Counted from the stretch's first letter, positions 42,913-51,965 are shown. The stretch: 64,000 nt of DNA from Cyanophora paradoxa (GCA_004431415.1 QPMI01000521.1:168861-232860); one strand, 5' to 3'. Numbers and translations are program-made. The notes: a model not told the origin generated them from the sequence alone.

Positions 42913-43018
42913 GTGTGACGCCTGTGACGGCTGTGACGGCTATTTTCAGAAGTATGTAGATTTTTGAAAATTTTAGAAAGTTTGAAAATAGGCGTCACAG
43001 GCGTCACAGGCGTCACAG
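42913..43018. repeat. GTGACGCC palindromic element, copy 2
   Basis: Same structure, loop and orientation as the copy at 42,625-42,726 (loop TTTTCAGAAGTATGTAGATT and on). It is followed by two extra half-units GGCGTCACAGTCAATTAAA and GGTGTCACACC up to 43,064. Confidence 0.9.
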
Positions 43019-43220
43019 TCAATTAAAGAGGCGTCACAGTCAATTAAATAGGTGTCACACCCGATTATCTGACCATTTTCAGTAAGACCATCTGAAATTC
43101 TGAATTTCTCAGTGTCAACTAACTCGGAAATCGCAATACTCTATGTTTCTCCGATTTCTCCAACCCTGAAAACACACCTGTTATTCTCTCATCTATCTCA
43201 TGAGATACTCTCGTTTCGCC

Positions 43221-43230
43221 AAAAAATGAC
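43221..43230 (+). promoter_or_regulatory. A-rich TGAC box upstream of 43,262 gene
   Basis: AAAAAATGAC followed by AAACGATTT, 31 nt before the ATG at 43,262. The extended form (TGAC-AA-N-GATTT) recurs at 48,888, 49,333 and, on the minus strand, 57,502. Confidence 0.55.
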
Positions 43231-43261
43231 AAACGATTTCCCATCATGCTGTAAAGGAAAC

Positions 43262-43528
43262 ATGCCGATTAACCAGCAATATCACAATTTCCATGGGACT
43301 TACATCTTGATTGTGAAAAGAATGCAAGATCATTATGAGATCTTTCAAGAGATGGGATTGCGAATTACAAGGAGATCAACTCTTTGTAGATTCTTGAAAA
43401 AGAATGGTGCTAAATGGGATAAGACAATTCGCCGATGGTATACAGAAGATCGAAAGAGTCCCATTCTTAATATTTTCGAGACAGATGGGGAGTTCTTCTA
43501 TCAGGATCGGTTTAATCATTACCAATAG
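43262..43528 (+). CDS. Small hypothetical protein (element B)
   Basis: An 88-aa protein starting MPINQQYHNFHGTYILIVKR. It contains a compact middle part (EMGLRITRRSTLCRFLKKNG, WDKTIRRWYTEDRK) with many aromatic and basic residues, so a folded DNA- or RNA-binding domain is possible. I prefer this ATG over two upstream in-frame ATGs because one of those (43,226) lies inside the AAAAAATGAC box. Its 3' end overlaps the convergent penton-like gene by 17 nt. No family recognised. Confidence 0.55.
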   Translation: MPINQQYHNFHGTYILIVKRMQDHYEIFQEMGLRITRRSTLCRFLKKNGAKWDKTIRRWYTEDRKSPILNIFETDGEFFYQDRFNHYQ

Positions 43529-44444
43529 CCAAGAACTCCAACTGGAATGAGTTGTCAATTCCATTCATATCTACAAGATCACCATAATAATCGCGAAACT
43601 CAACTGTTAACTCTCTAATGACCAAATTGCGATCTGTTATTTTTATGTATTCACTGTGCTCTCCACTGTGATAAACATACTGTCCAATATCTTTACTTAA
43701 TTGCAATCTGAGAATCGCCCCTTGATTCTGTGGTTGAGATTGTGGGACAATATTGTGGTTTGTAGCAAATGGGGAGAGTTCTTTAATGTGCATGTACAAG
43801 TACTGTTCTGCATTCATATCTGTCATCTTGGCTGCTTCTAATTTGTAGTTTAATCGAGATGCCTCAAATTCATATCCTGTGAATGTAATTCCCCATTGTG
43901 GATGGTTTGGGGTGATTGGTATTCCTGCAAAGTAGAGGAAATTCTCGGGGGCATATAAAGACCTTGCAGACTCTGGGAAATCGTAAATCTGTTCAGTGGA
44001 AGCCACCCACTCCACTGAACTCACACCAAGAAGTTTACCCAATCTCTGTGTAGATGCAACCATATCGAATTGAACATTACTGTAAAACTCCAATTTGTAG
44101 GAGGTAGGGTTGTAGTAGACCTTGAATGCATATGTGAGATTGTTGCTCCCAGTAAAGGTGAAATTCAGACCGTAATTATATGGAGTGGTGACCCCGAAAT
44201 GACCTTGATTTATGTAACCACTTGGGAGAAGGAAGACCTGCTTGGTTTCAGAGATGCCTTGGTAGTAGAATCTGACAAGAAGGTGGTCTGTTCTAATGGA
44301 GTTATAGATGCTGTTGGGGATCTCTGCATACAAAACTCGACATTCTCTTGGTTTGGTCACTGGGGTTGTGAGTGAAACTTTGTAGGAGTTTTCTATTTGT
44401 CCATCTGATCGGTCTCTGCTATCTATATTGACCAGCCGAATCAT
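43512..44444 (-). CDS. Penton-like minor capsid protein 1 (element B)
   Basis: A 310-aa intact protein starting IRLVNIDSRDRSDGQIEN, with YKVSLTTPVTKPRECRV and YAEIPNSIYNSI following. It is a homologue of element A's penton-like protein (35,710-36,612), which begins with the same NIDSRDR block. The central region (LGKLLGVSSVEWVAS) and the beta-rich C-half (YIKITDRNLVIRELTVEFRD) fit a jelly-roll protein. It is divergent from the second minor capsid gene at 44,473 across only 28 bp, so their promoters overlap. The assignment is by homology to A and neighbourhood, not by a diagnostic motif. Confidence 0.7.
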   Translation of the reverse strand: MIRLVNIDSRDRSDGQIENSYKVSLTTPVTKPRECRVLYAEIPNSIYNSIRTDHLLVRFYYQGISETKQVFLLPSGYINQGHFGVTTPYNYGLNFTFTGSNNLTYAFKVYYNPTSYKLEFYSNVQFDMVASTQRLGKLLGVSSVEWVASTEQIYDFPESARSLYAPENFLYFAGIPITPNHPQWGITFTGYEFEASRLNYKLEAAKMTDMNAEQYLYMHIKELSPFATNHNIVPQSQPQNQGAILRLQLSKDIGQYVYHSGEHSEYIKITDRNLVIRELTVEFRDYYGDLVDMNGIDNSFQLEFLAIGND

Positions 44445-44472
44445 TTTAATATATGTTTATAGATAAAAGAAG

Positions 44473-45483
44473 ATGCCTGTGGATTACATCGAAGTGAGCT
44501 CTTTCAATACAATTTCGGGAGATGGACCTACTTCGAGTTTTATTGCTCGCCTCCCAAGCACCTATGAATTTGTGAGAGCAGTAAGACTGGTTTCAGCAGA
44601 ATTCTATAACAGCATTCCCATGGTGAGTGGTGAAACCAAACCAGGAGATGTGACAATAGATAATGCATTCTACCTTTATTGGTCTGAATATTACCAAGGT
44701 GCAGGAAGCACTGGTATTCCAACTGATCGACCTGCTGCTGATTATGAATCATGGAAACACATTGTGATAAGTCGCAGCACACCCATTCAAAACCACCAAC
44801 AATTGGTGAATGTAATTAACTCCAAACTTGCATTGAGAGAACCAGCAGTTGCTATTCGTTGTAAATGGGATGATACACTGAAACGAGTAATATTCCATTC
44901 CACCATACCGTTTTACCTGGCTTTCTCAACTGCAATAAACCCAACCCAGGCACAGATTCAGAGGTTTTTGAGTTCAGCTCGACTGCTTGGTCTTGATCCT
45001 GGGAGATATGGTAACACACCAATCCAATCACAGGTGTACAATACTCTTACTGATGGTATCTTCACTGGGTCGATGGTGCATGGTATTATATCTTCATTTG
45101 AACCCGAGAAGACCAGGGATAGTGTCCTATTTGTGAGAGTAAAGGAGTTGGGTGATCTGGTTCAATGTGGTGATGGTCTCCTCACTGGATATTTCCACAA
45201 AATCGTTGTTCCAGATAAAGATTACGGTGAGCATGTAGTTTATAATTCGACAGAAGCCCATCCGATTTATAAATACTATAACAAGAATCTGGGACTCTCC
45301 ACATTTTCGGTTGACATTGTGAATGCGATTAATGAACCAATTGATTTCGAAGGTCAACCTGTGCACCTCACCTTCGAAATTCGATATGGTGATGAACCTG
45401 CTGGTGATCCTGTGTATGAATATTTCAAGAGGAGGATGGCGGAAACACATCCATCTTATCCTGTAATTGCGAGTTTTGCGTAA
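44473..45483 (+). CDS. Penton-like minor capsid protein 2 (element B)
   Basis: A 336-aa protein beginning MPVDYIEVSSFNTISGDGPT. Its first 60 residues follow the same pattern as the two NIDSRDR proteins (FIARLPSTYEFVRAVRLV, AEFYNSIPMVS). The C-terminal half has NLGLSTFSVDIVNAINEP and HLTFEIRYGDEP, comparable to the final VIRELTVEFRDYYGD block of the neighbour. It is therefore a third, more diverged paralogue of the same capsid fold. The start context ATAAAAGAAGATGCC resembles that of other B genes. The gene is intact and lies directly before the MCP, separated by about 54 nt. Confidence 0.65.
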   Translation: MPVDYIEVSSFNTISGDGPTSSFIARLPSTYEFVRAVRLVSAEFYNSIPMVSGETKPGDVTIDNAFYLYWSEYYQGAGSTGIPTDRPAADYESWKHIVISRSTPIQNHQQLVNVINSKLALREPAVAIRCKWDDTLKRVIFHSTIPFYLAFSTAINPTQAQIQRFLSSARLLGLDPGRYGNTPIQSQVYNTLTDGIFTGSMVHGIISSFEPEKTRDSVLFVRVKELGDLVQCGDGLLTGYFHKIVVPDKDYGEHVVYNSTEAHPIYKYYNKNLGLSTFSVDIVNAINEPIDFEGQPVHLTFEIRYGDEPAGDPVYEYFKRRMAETHPSYPVIASFA

Positions 45484-45537
45484 AATCAAGGATCATTGGT
45501 GAATTTTTTATGTTGCATTATAATAAAAGAGATAATC

Positions 45538-46907
45538 ATGGATATTACTTCGACCCTCCAACGTCTTTCTCTGAAAGAAGCTCTAACAACCCCGGAAGAA
45601 GCCAAGGCGTTCTTCCTGGACAACTCTCTCATGCTTGGTCTTGAATCCAAGTCGAAGCCAGTTCTTGTTGTTGTGAACCCAAGCAACACTTTCGAGAATA
45701 ATGCTGGAAATCGCATTTCGTTCAAGCTCCCTCGCTACAATTTCTGTGGAAAACTCGAACTTGCGTTTGACCTTCCAGCTGTCACTTTTGCTGGTGATAC
45801 CGACCTTGTTCGCAATGGATACGTTCGCCCAGTTGGTGCTCTTGTCTCTCGACTTGAAATTACCTATGGATCTTACACCTTCCATGTGCCTTCTGATTTC
45901 CTTGCTCATTTCCCTCTTATCTATTACAGTGAGGATCAACTCGCCAAGAAGAAGCGTTCAATGGGAATGGTTCATGGTATCCCTGCCCATGGAACCAACC
46001 GACTTGGTGGGTCATTTTTCACTGAAATCCCAGTCCCATGGCTAAACCACTACCTACCTCTTGGTGCTCTCTCAGGAGAAATGGTGGTAACTGTCTGGTT
46101 CAAGGATGCTGGAAAGGGTTATGTTGAGACTTCTTATGGTGGTCGTGAACTTACAACTGCTGTTGGAACTATTGATGCAACTGCTGATGATGGACTTGGA
46201 AATTTCACAGATGGAACCCTTGCCCATGTTGGTCAACAAATCACCACTTTTGGAATTGGTGCAACAACAACCCCGAAATTAAAGTCACTTCTCCTCGTCT
46301 TTACATGCATGCTATTAATGTTTCTGATGAACTGTTTGCTACTGTCATTGAGAAGGTGAAGACCACTGGTATGGCTATTCCTGCTCTGGATATTGGTTTT
46401 GTTGACAGTGTCAATTTTGCTGCAAAAGGCAATGCTCAACCAAATCGTATTAACCTGTCACAGATCTCTGGTCTTGTCTATGGTCTTCTTGTTTCAGTTC
46501 GTGATGCCGCAGGTATTGATGGTTTCAATGGTTCCCACAGTGTCCTAAAAACGCATGCTAACTCAAAAGACATTACTTTCACTGTTGAAATTAATGGTCA
46601 ACGTCTCTATGCTACTGAGCCCATCCCTCTCCTCAAAGGTGCCGAATTAATTGCGGATGCCTTCAAGTGCTCGAATATGGACAAGGTTGCAGACAAATAT
46701 GTCCTCAGTGGTCTACCATTCTGTGTTGATGGAGAGAAAGCGATTCGCAACATTGCCCAGTCTGGCTATGTTGATCTCACGAACTCCTCCTCCTCTTTCC
46801 TCACTCTATACATGCCTTCTGACCAGATAATCACAGTTAATGTTCGTGCTCTCATGCACAGTTTCATTATTGTTGACAAAGATGGTCTTCGTCGCATTAA
46901 TCTGTAA
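45538..46907 (+). pseudogene. Major capsid protein of element B with one frameshift
   Basis: The start at 45,538 (MDITSTLQRLSLKEALTTPE) is preceded by ATAATAAAAGAGATAATC. The frame runs to about 46,270; beyond that the matching protein continues in the next frame (PRLYMHAINVSDEL onward) to 46,907, total about 456 codons. The switch lies at the C run 46,271-46,274, where one base appears to be missing. Parts match element A's capsid protein: QISGLVYGLLVSVRD and NSSSSFLTLYM. The N-terminal half (SNTFENNAGNRISFKLP, KLELAFDLPAVTF) is a typical first jelly roll. Either a real mutation or a homopolymer sequencing error could explain the break. Everything else in the gene is clean, with strongly C-ending codons compared with neighbours. 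Confidence 0.78.
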
Positions 46908-46969
46908 AACCATTATCAGTAACGTTTCGTTATTTTTATCTATCTTTAATAAGAAAGATCTACAAAGCC

Positions 46970-47752
46970 ATGAACGATTTAGAAGAGTTCAATGCAGGCG
47001 AAATGATAACCCCACCATTTCGTGCTCTTTTCATAGGAAAGTCTGCAACAGGCAAGTCAGAATGTGTGAAATATTGGTTGAAACAGCTGCATGATGCGAA
47101 AAAGATTGATACTGTTCTTGTTGTGAGTGGGACGTCCTTCAATCATTTCTGGGATGCAGTTGCAACATTGCAACTCGGGAAATGGGATGCTGCTTACATT
47201 TCCAAACTACTGGATGAAAGGCAGGAGAAAATCGAAAAAGGGGAACCTGTCAATCACCTGTGTGTGGTCTTAGATGATTTAATAGACAACGAAATTATTG
47301 ATTTGACCCGAGACAAAATCGTGGGATCCCTGTATTCCAGAGGTCGCCATTCAAAAATCTCGATTATCTGCATCACACAGAAGCTGAGGAAGGTATCATC
47401 AACAATTCGAGTAAATTCGGATTATGCTGTGTTCCTGAGTGCTGCTAATCGCAAAGAACTCGAAGCCATTGAAGAGGAGTACAATATCATGCGAAACAAG
47501 GACGATTTCTATAAGATGTTTGAGGAGTATGTACACTCCTACCAATATATTGTGTGGTCTTCTGCGAATTATTCGGTGAACTATTATGTTGATAAAGCGG
47601 ATCTGGTCAAAGATTTCCCATTTCCTCGGTTCCACAGGAAGCCCAAAAAGAAAGAGGACGAACTACCATCTCCACAGAAAGAGGAAGCACCCAAGGAGGT
47701 AAAGAGTGGTGTTCATTCAAACAAACTGATGCGATATAAGAGAGGATTGTAA
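46970..47752 (+). CDS. A32-like DNA-packaging ATPase (element B)
   Basis: A 260-aa ATPase starting MNDLEEFNAGEMITPPF. Walker A is GKSATGKSE (near residue 21) and Walker B is LCVVLDDLIDNE (near residue 100). The downstream block SRGRHSKISIICITQKLRKV parallels SGRHYNISVIFNVQRI of element A's ATPase, and RVNSDYAVFLSAANRKELEA fits the A32 family. The C-terminus is a charged KKEDELPSPQKEEAPKE tail not present in A. It follows the MCP on the same strand with a 62-nt gap; in A the order is also MCP then ATPase. Intact. Confidence 0.88.
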   Translation: MNDLEEFNAGEMITPPFRALFIGKSATGKSECVKYWLKQLHDAKKIDTVLVVSGTSFNHFWDAVATLQLGKWDAAYISKLLDERQEKIEKGEPVNHLCVVLDDLIDNEIIDLTRDKIVGSLYSRGRHSKISIICITQKLRKVSSTIRVNSDYAVFLSAANRKELEAIEEEYNIMRNKDDFYKMFEEYVHSYQYIVWSSANYSVNYYVDKADLVKDFPFPRFHRKPKKKEDELPSPQKEEAPKEVKSGVHSNKLMRYKRGL

Positions 47753-47780
47753 AATAATCTCTGCTTCTTATAAATATACA

Positions 47781-48515
47781 ATGCCTTCGAAACGCAAAGT
47801 TGGTGTTCCTGCTGGTGCTATGTCATATTCTGCATCCTCTGGAACCGGTTCTATTAACACAGATCCCATGAAATTCAATGGTGTCAATGAAGTGAAAGCA
47901 TCACAGCAACAGGAAGATCCCCTCAATGCTGCTTACGAAGAATCTCCCGATGATAAAGCGCCTCAAACATCCACCAGTGATCAATTGAATATTTCACCCG
48001 AAGCCACAAAGATGAAAGCAGTTGGTGAAGGTGCTCGTCGAATTATTGGTGCTGCTGATGATAAAGGACTGGGTCTGCAAGATCTCTCACTTGCTCGCAA
48101 AGGTGAAGGTGTCTCCAAGGAATCAGACAAGGTAATTCAATCCATGGCTGGTGAGGTCACCTACAAGGTCGCACCTACACAGAATATCCACCGAATTCCC
48201 AAAGCCCAATGGGACGAAATGACTGCGAAACTGAAAGATCTGGAAGCGAAATCCAGTGCTCTTGAACAGTATGTCTCTGAGAAGAAAGAGAGAGCGAAAT
48301 TGAAGGAGATGCTGCGAAAGGAGGTGTATAGAATGGGAATTACTGGTCTCCCAGATAAGCAATTCATTGGTAAGAAAGAAACTCAAATCGATGAGCAGGC
48401 AGTTGATGAGATGAAGACCAAAACCCAGAAGGGCACCATTGAACCTGGTGCTACCAAAGCAGAGGTTGACAAAGGTGTTGCCCCAACAGTATATAAACGA
48501 CGAGTATGGCTATAA
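47781..48515 (+). CDS. Low-complexity coiled-coil putative virion protein (element B)
   Basis: A 244-aa protein that begins MPSKRKVGVPAGAMSYSASS. The N-half is Ser/Thr/Gln-rich and probably disordered. The C-half holds a heptad-like stretch (WDEMTAKLKDLEAKSSALEQ, YVSEKKERAKLKEMLRKE) that should form a coiled coil, and the protein ends with PTVYKRRVWL. It lies 28 nt after the ATPase gene. It occupies the same slot as the Lys-rich protein at 36,674-37,438 in element A only in a loose sense. Possible scaffold or minor virion protein; no family recognised. Confidence 0.6.
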   Translation: MPSKRKVGVPAGAMSYSASSGTGSINTDPMKFNGVNEVKASQQQEDPLNAAYEESPDDKAPQTSTSDQLNISPEATKMKAVGEGARRIIGAADDKGLGLQDLSLARKGEGVSKESDKVIQSMAGEVTYKVAPTQNIHRIPKAQWDEMTAKLKDLEAKSSALEQYVSEKKERAKLKEMLRKEVYRMGITGLPDKQFIGKKETQIDEQAVDEMKTKTQKGTIEPGATKAEVDKGVAPTVYKRRVWL

Positions 48516-48542
48516 TTATCTCGCATTAAAAGAGAAAGCATC

Positions 48543-48776
48543 ATGGATTTTCTGCGCAAAATCATTGAAATGTTTAATCTCCACATTGTGAGCAATTGTC
48601 ACAGTGGTTGCTGTGACACCAAAGTCGAAATCGAGTTCTCAGACACTGAAAGCCATGGATCTGGTGGAAGGAGATTATCCACAGACTCGGTGGATTTCGA
48701 AGAGCATATTAAGACAGAGACAGTGAGGCGCAGGTCTGTATCTTTCACAGATCCGAAATTAAATCTCGGTAATTAA
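48543..48776 (+). CDS. Small acidic hypothetical protein (element B)
   Basis: A 77-aa protein, MDFLRKIIEMFNLHIVSNCH, with a cysteine cluster (NCHSGCCD) and a Ser/Asp/Glu-rich second half including two RRxS motifs (GGRRLSTDS, RRRSVSF) that resemble basophilic kinase sites. The ATG follows CATTAAAAGAGAAAGCATC. The N-terminal hydrophobic helix might bind membrane. Function unknown. Confidence 0.55.
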   Translation: MDFLRKIIEMFNLHIVSNCHSGCCDTKVEIEFSDTESHGSGGRRLSTDSVDFEEHIKTETVRRRSVSFTDPKLNLGN

Positions 48777-48782
48777 TATCGA

Positions 48783-48896
48783 ATGCTCAGTCTCTCTGAG
48801 ATCTATGCTATCCTGGACAGGAAATCCGCTGAATATGCAACAGAAGCCGCAATAAAAAAGCGTAGACAGGAACTGGTCTCGATCTGCAAAAAATGA
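48783..48896 (+). CDS. 37-aa helical micro-protein (element B)
   Basis: A short frame, MLSLSEIYAILDRKSAEYAT followed by AAIKKRRQELVSICKK, lies 6 nt after the preceding gene. The pattern of leucines and charges fits one or two amphipathic helices. Its stop codon lies within the AAAAAATGAC box at 48,888-48,897, so the promoter of the next gene is embedded in its end. It could be a chance frame; tight packing is the main support. Confidence 0.35.
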   Translation: MLSLSEIYAILDRKSAEYATEAAIKKRRQELVSICKK

Positions 48897-48897
48897 C
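48888..48897 (+). promoter_or_regulatory. A-rich TGAC box upstream of AT-hook-like gene
   Basis: AAAAAATGAC followed by AAGGGATTT, 80 nt before the ATG at 48,978. Confidence 0.55.
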
Positions 48898-48977
48898 AAG
48901 GGATTTAAGGGTAAGGTGTGTTTGATTGGTGAACCCGGACAAATTATTTTCTCGTCTAAATATAAGGAACATATCAA

Positions 48978-49205
48978 ATGGAAACTGAATCTGTGGTCGA
49001 ATTCGAACTTGCAATGAGCGAAATGGATCCCAATGAGAGGAAAAGGTTGTATGACCGCTTGTACTTCCAGAAACGCTATCAAGATGAGGAGTTTCGTGAA
49101 TTATATCGGAAAAAGGCACTGGAACGATATTATCGCAGGAAAGCTGCTGAGATGGATCCCAATAATCCAGTAAAACGCCCAGTTGGTCGTCCCAGGAAAT
49201 ACTGA
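48978..49205 (+). CDS. Small basic protein with AT-hook-like C-terminus (element B)
   Basis: A 75-aa protein. It starts with an acidic helix (METESVVEFELAMSEMDPNE), continues with a Tyr/Arg-rich repeat (RLYDRLYFQKRYQDEEFREL, ERYYRRKAAEMD) and ends RPVGRPRKY. The GRPRKY end matches the GRPSKYF end of element A's 84-aa protein. In both elements the gene lies upstream of the main helicase or replication gene and has an A-rich TGAC box. A DNA-binding regulator of early genes or replication is a reasonable inference; no known family is recognised. Confidence 0.7.
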   Translation: METESVVEFELAMSEMDPNERKRLYDRLYFQKRYQDEEFRELYRKKALERYYRRKAAEMDPNNPVKRPVGRPRKY

Positions 49206-49332
49206 ACCGCCCCAAAGTCCCAGATATCCGCTGAATCCTTTTTGTTACCATGATCAATCGACTTTTCGATGGATCATTACCATGTATCGAGCGCCAATCG
49301 GAAAACCCAAAGGTATTTAAAGGTTAGCCGCC

Positions 49333-49342
49333 AAAAAATGAC
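49333..49342 (+). promoter_or_regulatory. A-rich TGAC box upstream of primase-helicase
   Basis: AAAAAATGAC followed by AAGGATCC, 56 nt before the ATG at 49,399. Confidence 0.6.
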
Positions 49343-49398
49343 AAGGATCCGGAGAAATTAATTTCTCCATTAAGTGTAAGAAGCCCCCGATTTTCGAA

Positions 49399-51762
49399 AT
49401 GAACGCTGCCGCCAAGAAATCCCTGAAACGCCTTGTTGACTGGCTTCGTGAAGACGATGTCCTGTCTGAGAATCTCGTAATTCCTGTTGATCCTGATACC
49501 AAGAGACCGCTTTTCGCTCATAAAGACGGATCCTGGACTTGGGATAAATTCGATGAAGCCCTGAAATCCGGTAAGTATACTGCTTGGGGCATTCTCGCTC
49601 GTAATATCATGGTAATTGACTTCGACCAAGAGGAGGATTTCGCCAAATTCGAGGAGCAATTCCCTGATGATTTCGGTGGTGTTAATCCACTTGCTAAAAC
49701 CAAAAAAGGATATCATGCTTATTTCGCTCGACCTGCTGAATTCGACACCATTAAGATCTGGGATAAAGCAGGTGCATTCAAAGGAAACCCCAAGATCGAC
49801 TGCAAAACGATTGCATCCACTGGGACTGCTGGGGTAATTAATGTTTGTCCCAGTCCCAACAAAACATGGATCAGAGAGCCATGGGCATCTGAGTGTGAGT
49901 TAAATGAACCCACTGCTGAGTTGCAAAAGTGGATTGTTGAAAACTACGAATTCCCCAAAGGTGCACATTCTTATTATGCAAGGTGCGCTGAGGAGAATTT
50001 GCAGAAACATATTCTTTCTAAACTCGAAGAATTCGGTTTCATCTTGCCCACAATCATCAATGAGACCAAGATGGGATACAATTTCACTGCTGAGAACAAA
50101 GGTCTGGTCTGTCCCTGCTGCAAGGGAAGCCATGACTCGAACAATTGGTATATTGTTCAAGGGAAGGAGAAGGACAAATATATTGTTTCGAGTTACAGTG
50201 CAAACTGCAAGAAGCGACTTATCACAATTCGTGTGAAGGAAGAGACAGATGCGAATATCGAAAATCTGATTGATCGGTCTGCTGGATCTGATGGTGCCCA
50301 TTATGATGTTGCACAGGTTGCCTATCTTGTTCTGCAAGACAAATACAAGTATTCCAACAAGACCTGGTTCAAGTTCAATGATGTATGTGGGATTTGGGAG
50401 ATGGATGAAACTGGGAAGCGAATCTTTCTCTGTTTGAGCTGCAAGGTCTGTCCAGTTTATCTTCAACGTTCTGTTCAACTTGCACAGAGAGCTCTTCGTG
50501 ATGAAGAGAACCGCAATTCCTTGGAGGAAAGGTCAAAGATTCTGCTGGGAATTGCTAAGAGCCTCAAACAGACTACATACAGAACTGCACTTATGTCTGA
50601 TCTTTCAGTTCTGTTCAGTGACAAGACCTTTTTCGAGAGACTTGATACTGTTCCCAACATCATTGGGTTCACAAATGGTGTATTTGACTTGAACTCCATG
50701 ACTTTTCGACAGGGACTCCCATATGATATGGTGAGTAAGACTGTTGGCTACGATTACACCACAGAAATTGACCAAGAGAAGGTTGCAAAGATTAAATCCA
50801 TCTATGCAGATATTATTGAATCGGATACAGACCGCGAATTCATGCTGGGATTAATCGCCTATGCCCTGAGTGGTTTGACAGAAAATCAGAGATACACTTG
50901 CTGGACTGGAATTGGAGCAAATGGGAAATCACTGCTTCAAGAGTTGGTGAAAGACACATTTGGTGAGTATTATGGGTCACTGGACATGACATATTGGACT
51001 AAACCCAAGAAGAGTTCGTCAGAGGCTTCCCCAGAACTCGCTTGCATTCTTGGTAAACGAATTGTTTTCAGTAATGAAGCAGAAGATGGTGATATGCTTC
51101 AACTGAACAAAATCAAACAGGTTACTGGTGGGAATGAGATGAAGGTTCGAGCTCTTTTCAAAGATCTTGTTACATTCATTCCCATGTTCCAGTTGTTCTT
51201 GTCCACAAATGACAACCTGGGAATCAGTAAACCAGATGCAGCAATCCAAAGGCGAATTATCTACTATCGATTCGAAAATGTCTTCAAGGTCGATCCTCAG
51301 CCTGGTGAGAAGAAAGCAGACACCACTCTAATGCGCCTAATGAAGAATGATGACGATTATAAAATGGCGCATATGTCCATTCTCCTGGAAATGTGGAGAA
51401 CCCATTCTCTCAATGAATTCGTCACCAAACCACCCCAGTCCATTGTTGATCAAGGTGTTGAATATTTCAATGAGAATGACAAGATTGGAGAATGGATTCG
51501 TGAGAGTTATGAACTCACCAAGAGTCAAGGGGATTTCGCCACAAGTGAGTCCATTATCAGTCACTTTAAGATGGATCACATGGGCAAATCTGATGAGAAA
51601 ATCACAGAATGCACTATCTTGAAGAGACTTCGCGAAGTCTTTAATGTGAAGGCTGAGAGAAAGCGAGTCAATGGTGTTCTTGCTCGTGGCTACTTTGGGA
51701 TCAAAAAGAAGCATAGTCGCAAGTTGGTGGATGACAGTGATGTTGAAGGTGGGGATGAGTAA
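49399..51762 (+). CDS. Primase-SF3 helicase replication protein (element B)
   Basis: A 787-aa protein that joins an archaeo-eukaryotic primase-like domain to a D5/SF3 helicase, the usual replicative helicase of Polinton-like viruses, virophages and giant viruses. In the N-part, MVIDFDQEED (about residue 70) gives the hDhD metal-binding motif and GYHAYFARP (about 105) the downstream His motif. A Cys-rich patch (CPCCKGSHD) lies near 235. A D5_N-like region follows (NVIGFTNGVFDLNSM-type, read as NIIGFTNGVFDLNSM). The helicase has Walker A GIGANGKSLLQ at about 503, RIVFSNEAED (Walker B) at about 552, and motif C LFLSTNDNLG. A C-terminal winged-helix-like tail ends in an acidic DDSDVEGGDE. The gene is intact and preceded by an A-rich TGAC box. 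It has no counterpart in element A, which uses an SF1 helicase instead. Confidence 0.88.
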   Translation: MNAAAKKSLKRLVDWLREDDVLSENLVIPVDPDTKRPLFAHKDGSWTWDKFDEALKSGKYTAWGILARNIMVIDFDQEEDFAKFEEQFPDDFGGVNPLAKTKKGYHAYFARPAEFDTIKIWDKAGAFKGNPKIDCKTIASTGTAGVINVCPSPNKTWIREPWASECELNEPTAELQKWIVENYEFPKGAHSYYARCAEENLQKHILSKLEEFGFILPTIINETKMGYNFTAENKGLVCPCCKGSHDSNNWYIVQGKEKDKYIVSSYSANCKKRLITIRVKEETDANIENLIDRSAGSDGAHYDVAQVAYLVLQDKYKYSNKTWFKFNDVCGIWEMDETGKRIFLCLSCKVCPVYLQRSVQLAQRALRDEENRNSLEERSKILLGIAKSLKQTTYRTALMSDLSVLFSDKTFFERLDTVPNIIGFTNGVFDLNSMTFRQGLPYDMVSKTVGYDYTTEIDQEKVAKIKSIYADIIESDTDREFMLGLIAYALSGLTENQRYTCWTGIGANGKSLLQELVKDTFGEYYGSLDMTYWTKPKKSSSEASPELACILGKRIVFSNEAEDGDMLQLNKIKQVTGGNEMKVRALFKDLVTFIPMFQLFLSTNDNLGISKPDAAIQRRIIYYRFENVFKVDPQPGEKKADTTLMRLMKNDDDYKMAHMSILLEMWRTHSLNEFVTKPPQSIVDQGVEYFNENDKIGEWIRESYELTKSQGDFATSESIISHFKMDHMGKSDEKITECTILKRLREVFNVKAERKRVNGVLARGYFGIKKKHSRKLVDDSDVEGGDE

Positions 51763-51860
51763 ACAAAACAGAATCGATTCTAATACTGATTGAATTTCTT
51801 ATTTTTTAAAAACCTTACTGTAAATGGTTTGTGTGACAGCTGTGACACCTTTTTAATTGA

Positions 51861-51965
51861 GTGTGACGCCTGTGACGCCTGTGACGCCTACTTTCAAACT
51901 TTTTAAAATTTCAAAAATCTACAAACCTCTGAAAACAGGTGTCACAGGCGTCACAGGCGTCACAC
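51861..51965. repeat. GTGACGCC palindromic element, copy 3 (inverted)
   Basis: The arms are GTGTGACGCC-TGTGACGCC-TGTGACGCC and GGTGTCACA-GGCGTCACA-GGCGTCACAC. The loop (TACTTTCAAACTTTTTAAAA and on) is the reverse complement of the loop in copies 1 and 2, so this copy lies in the opposite orientation, about 9.2 kb away. Confidence 0.9.
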
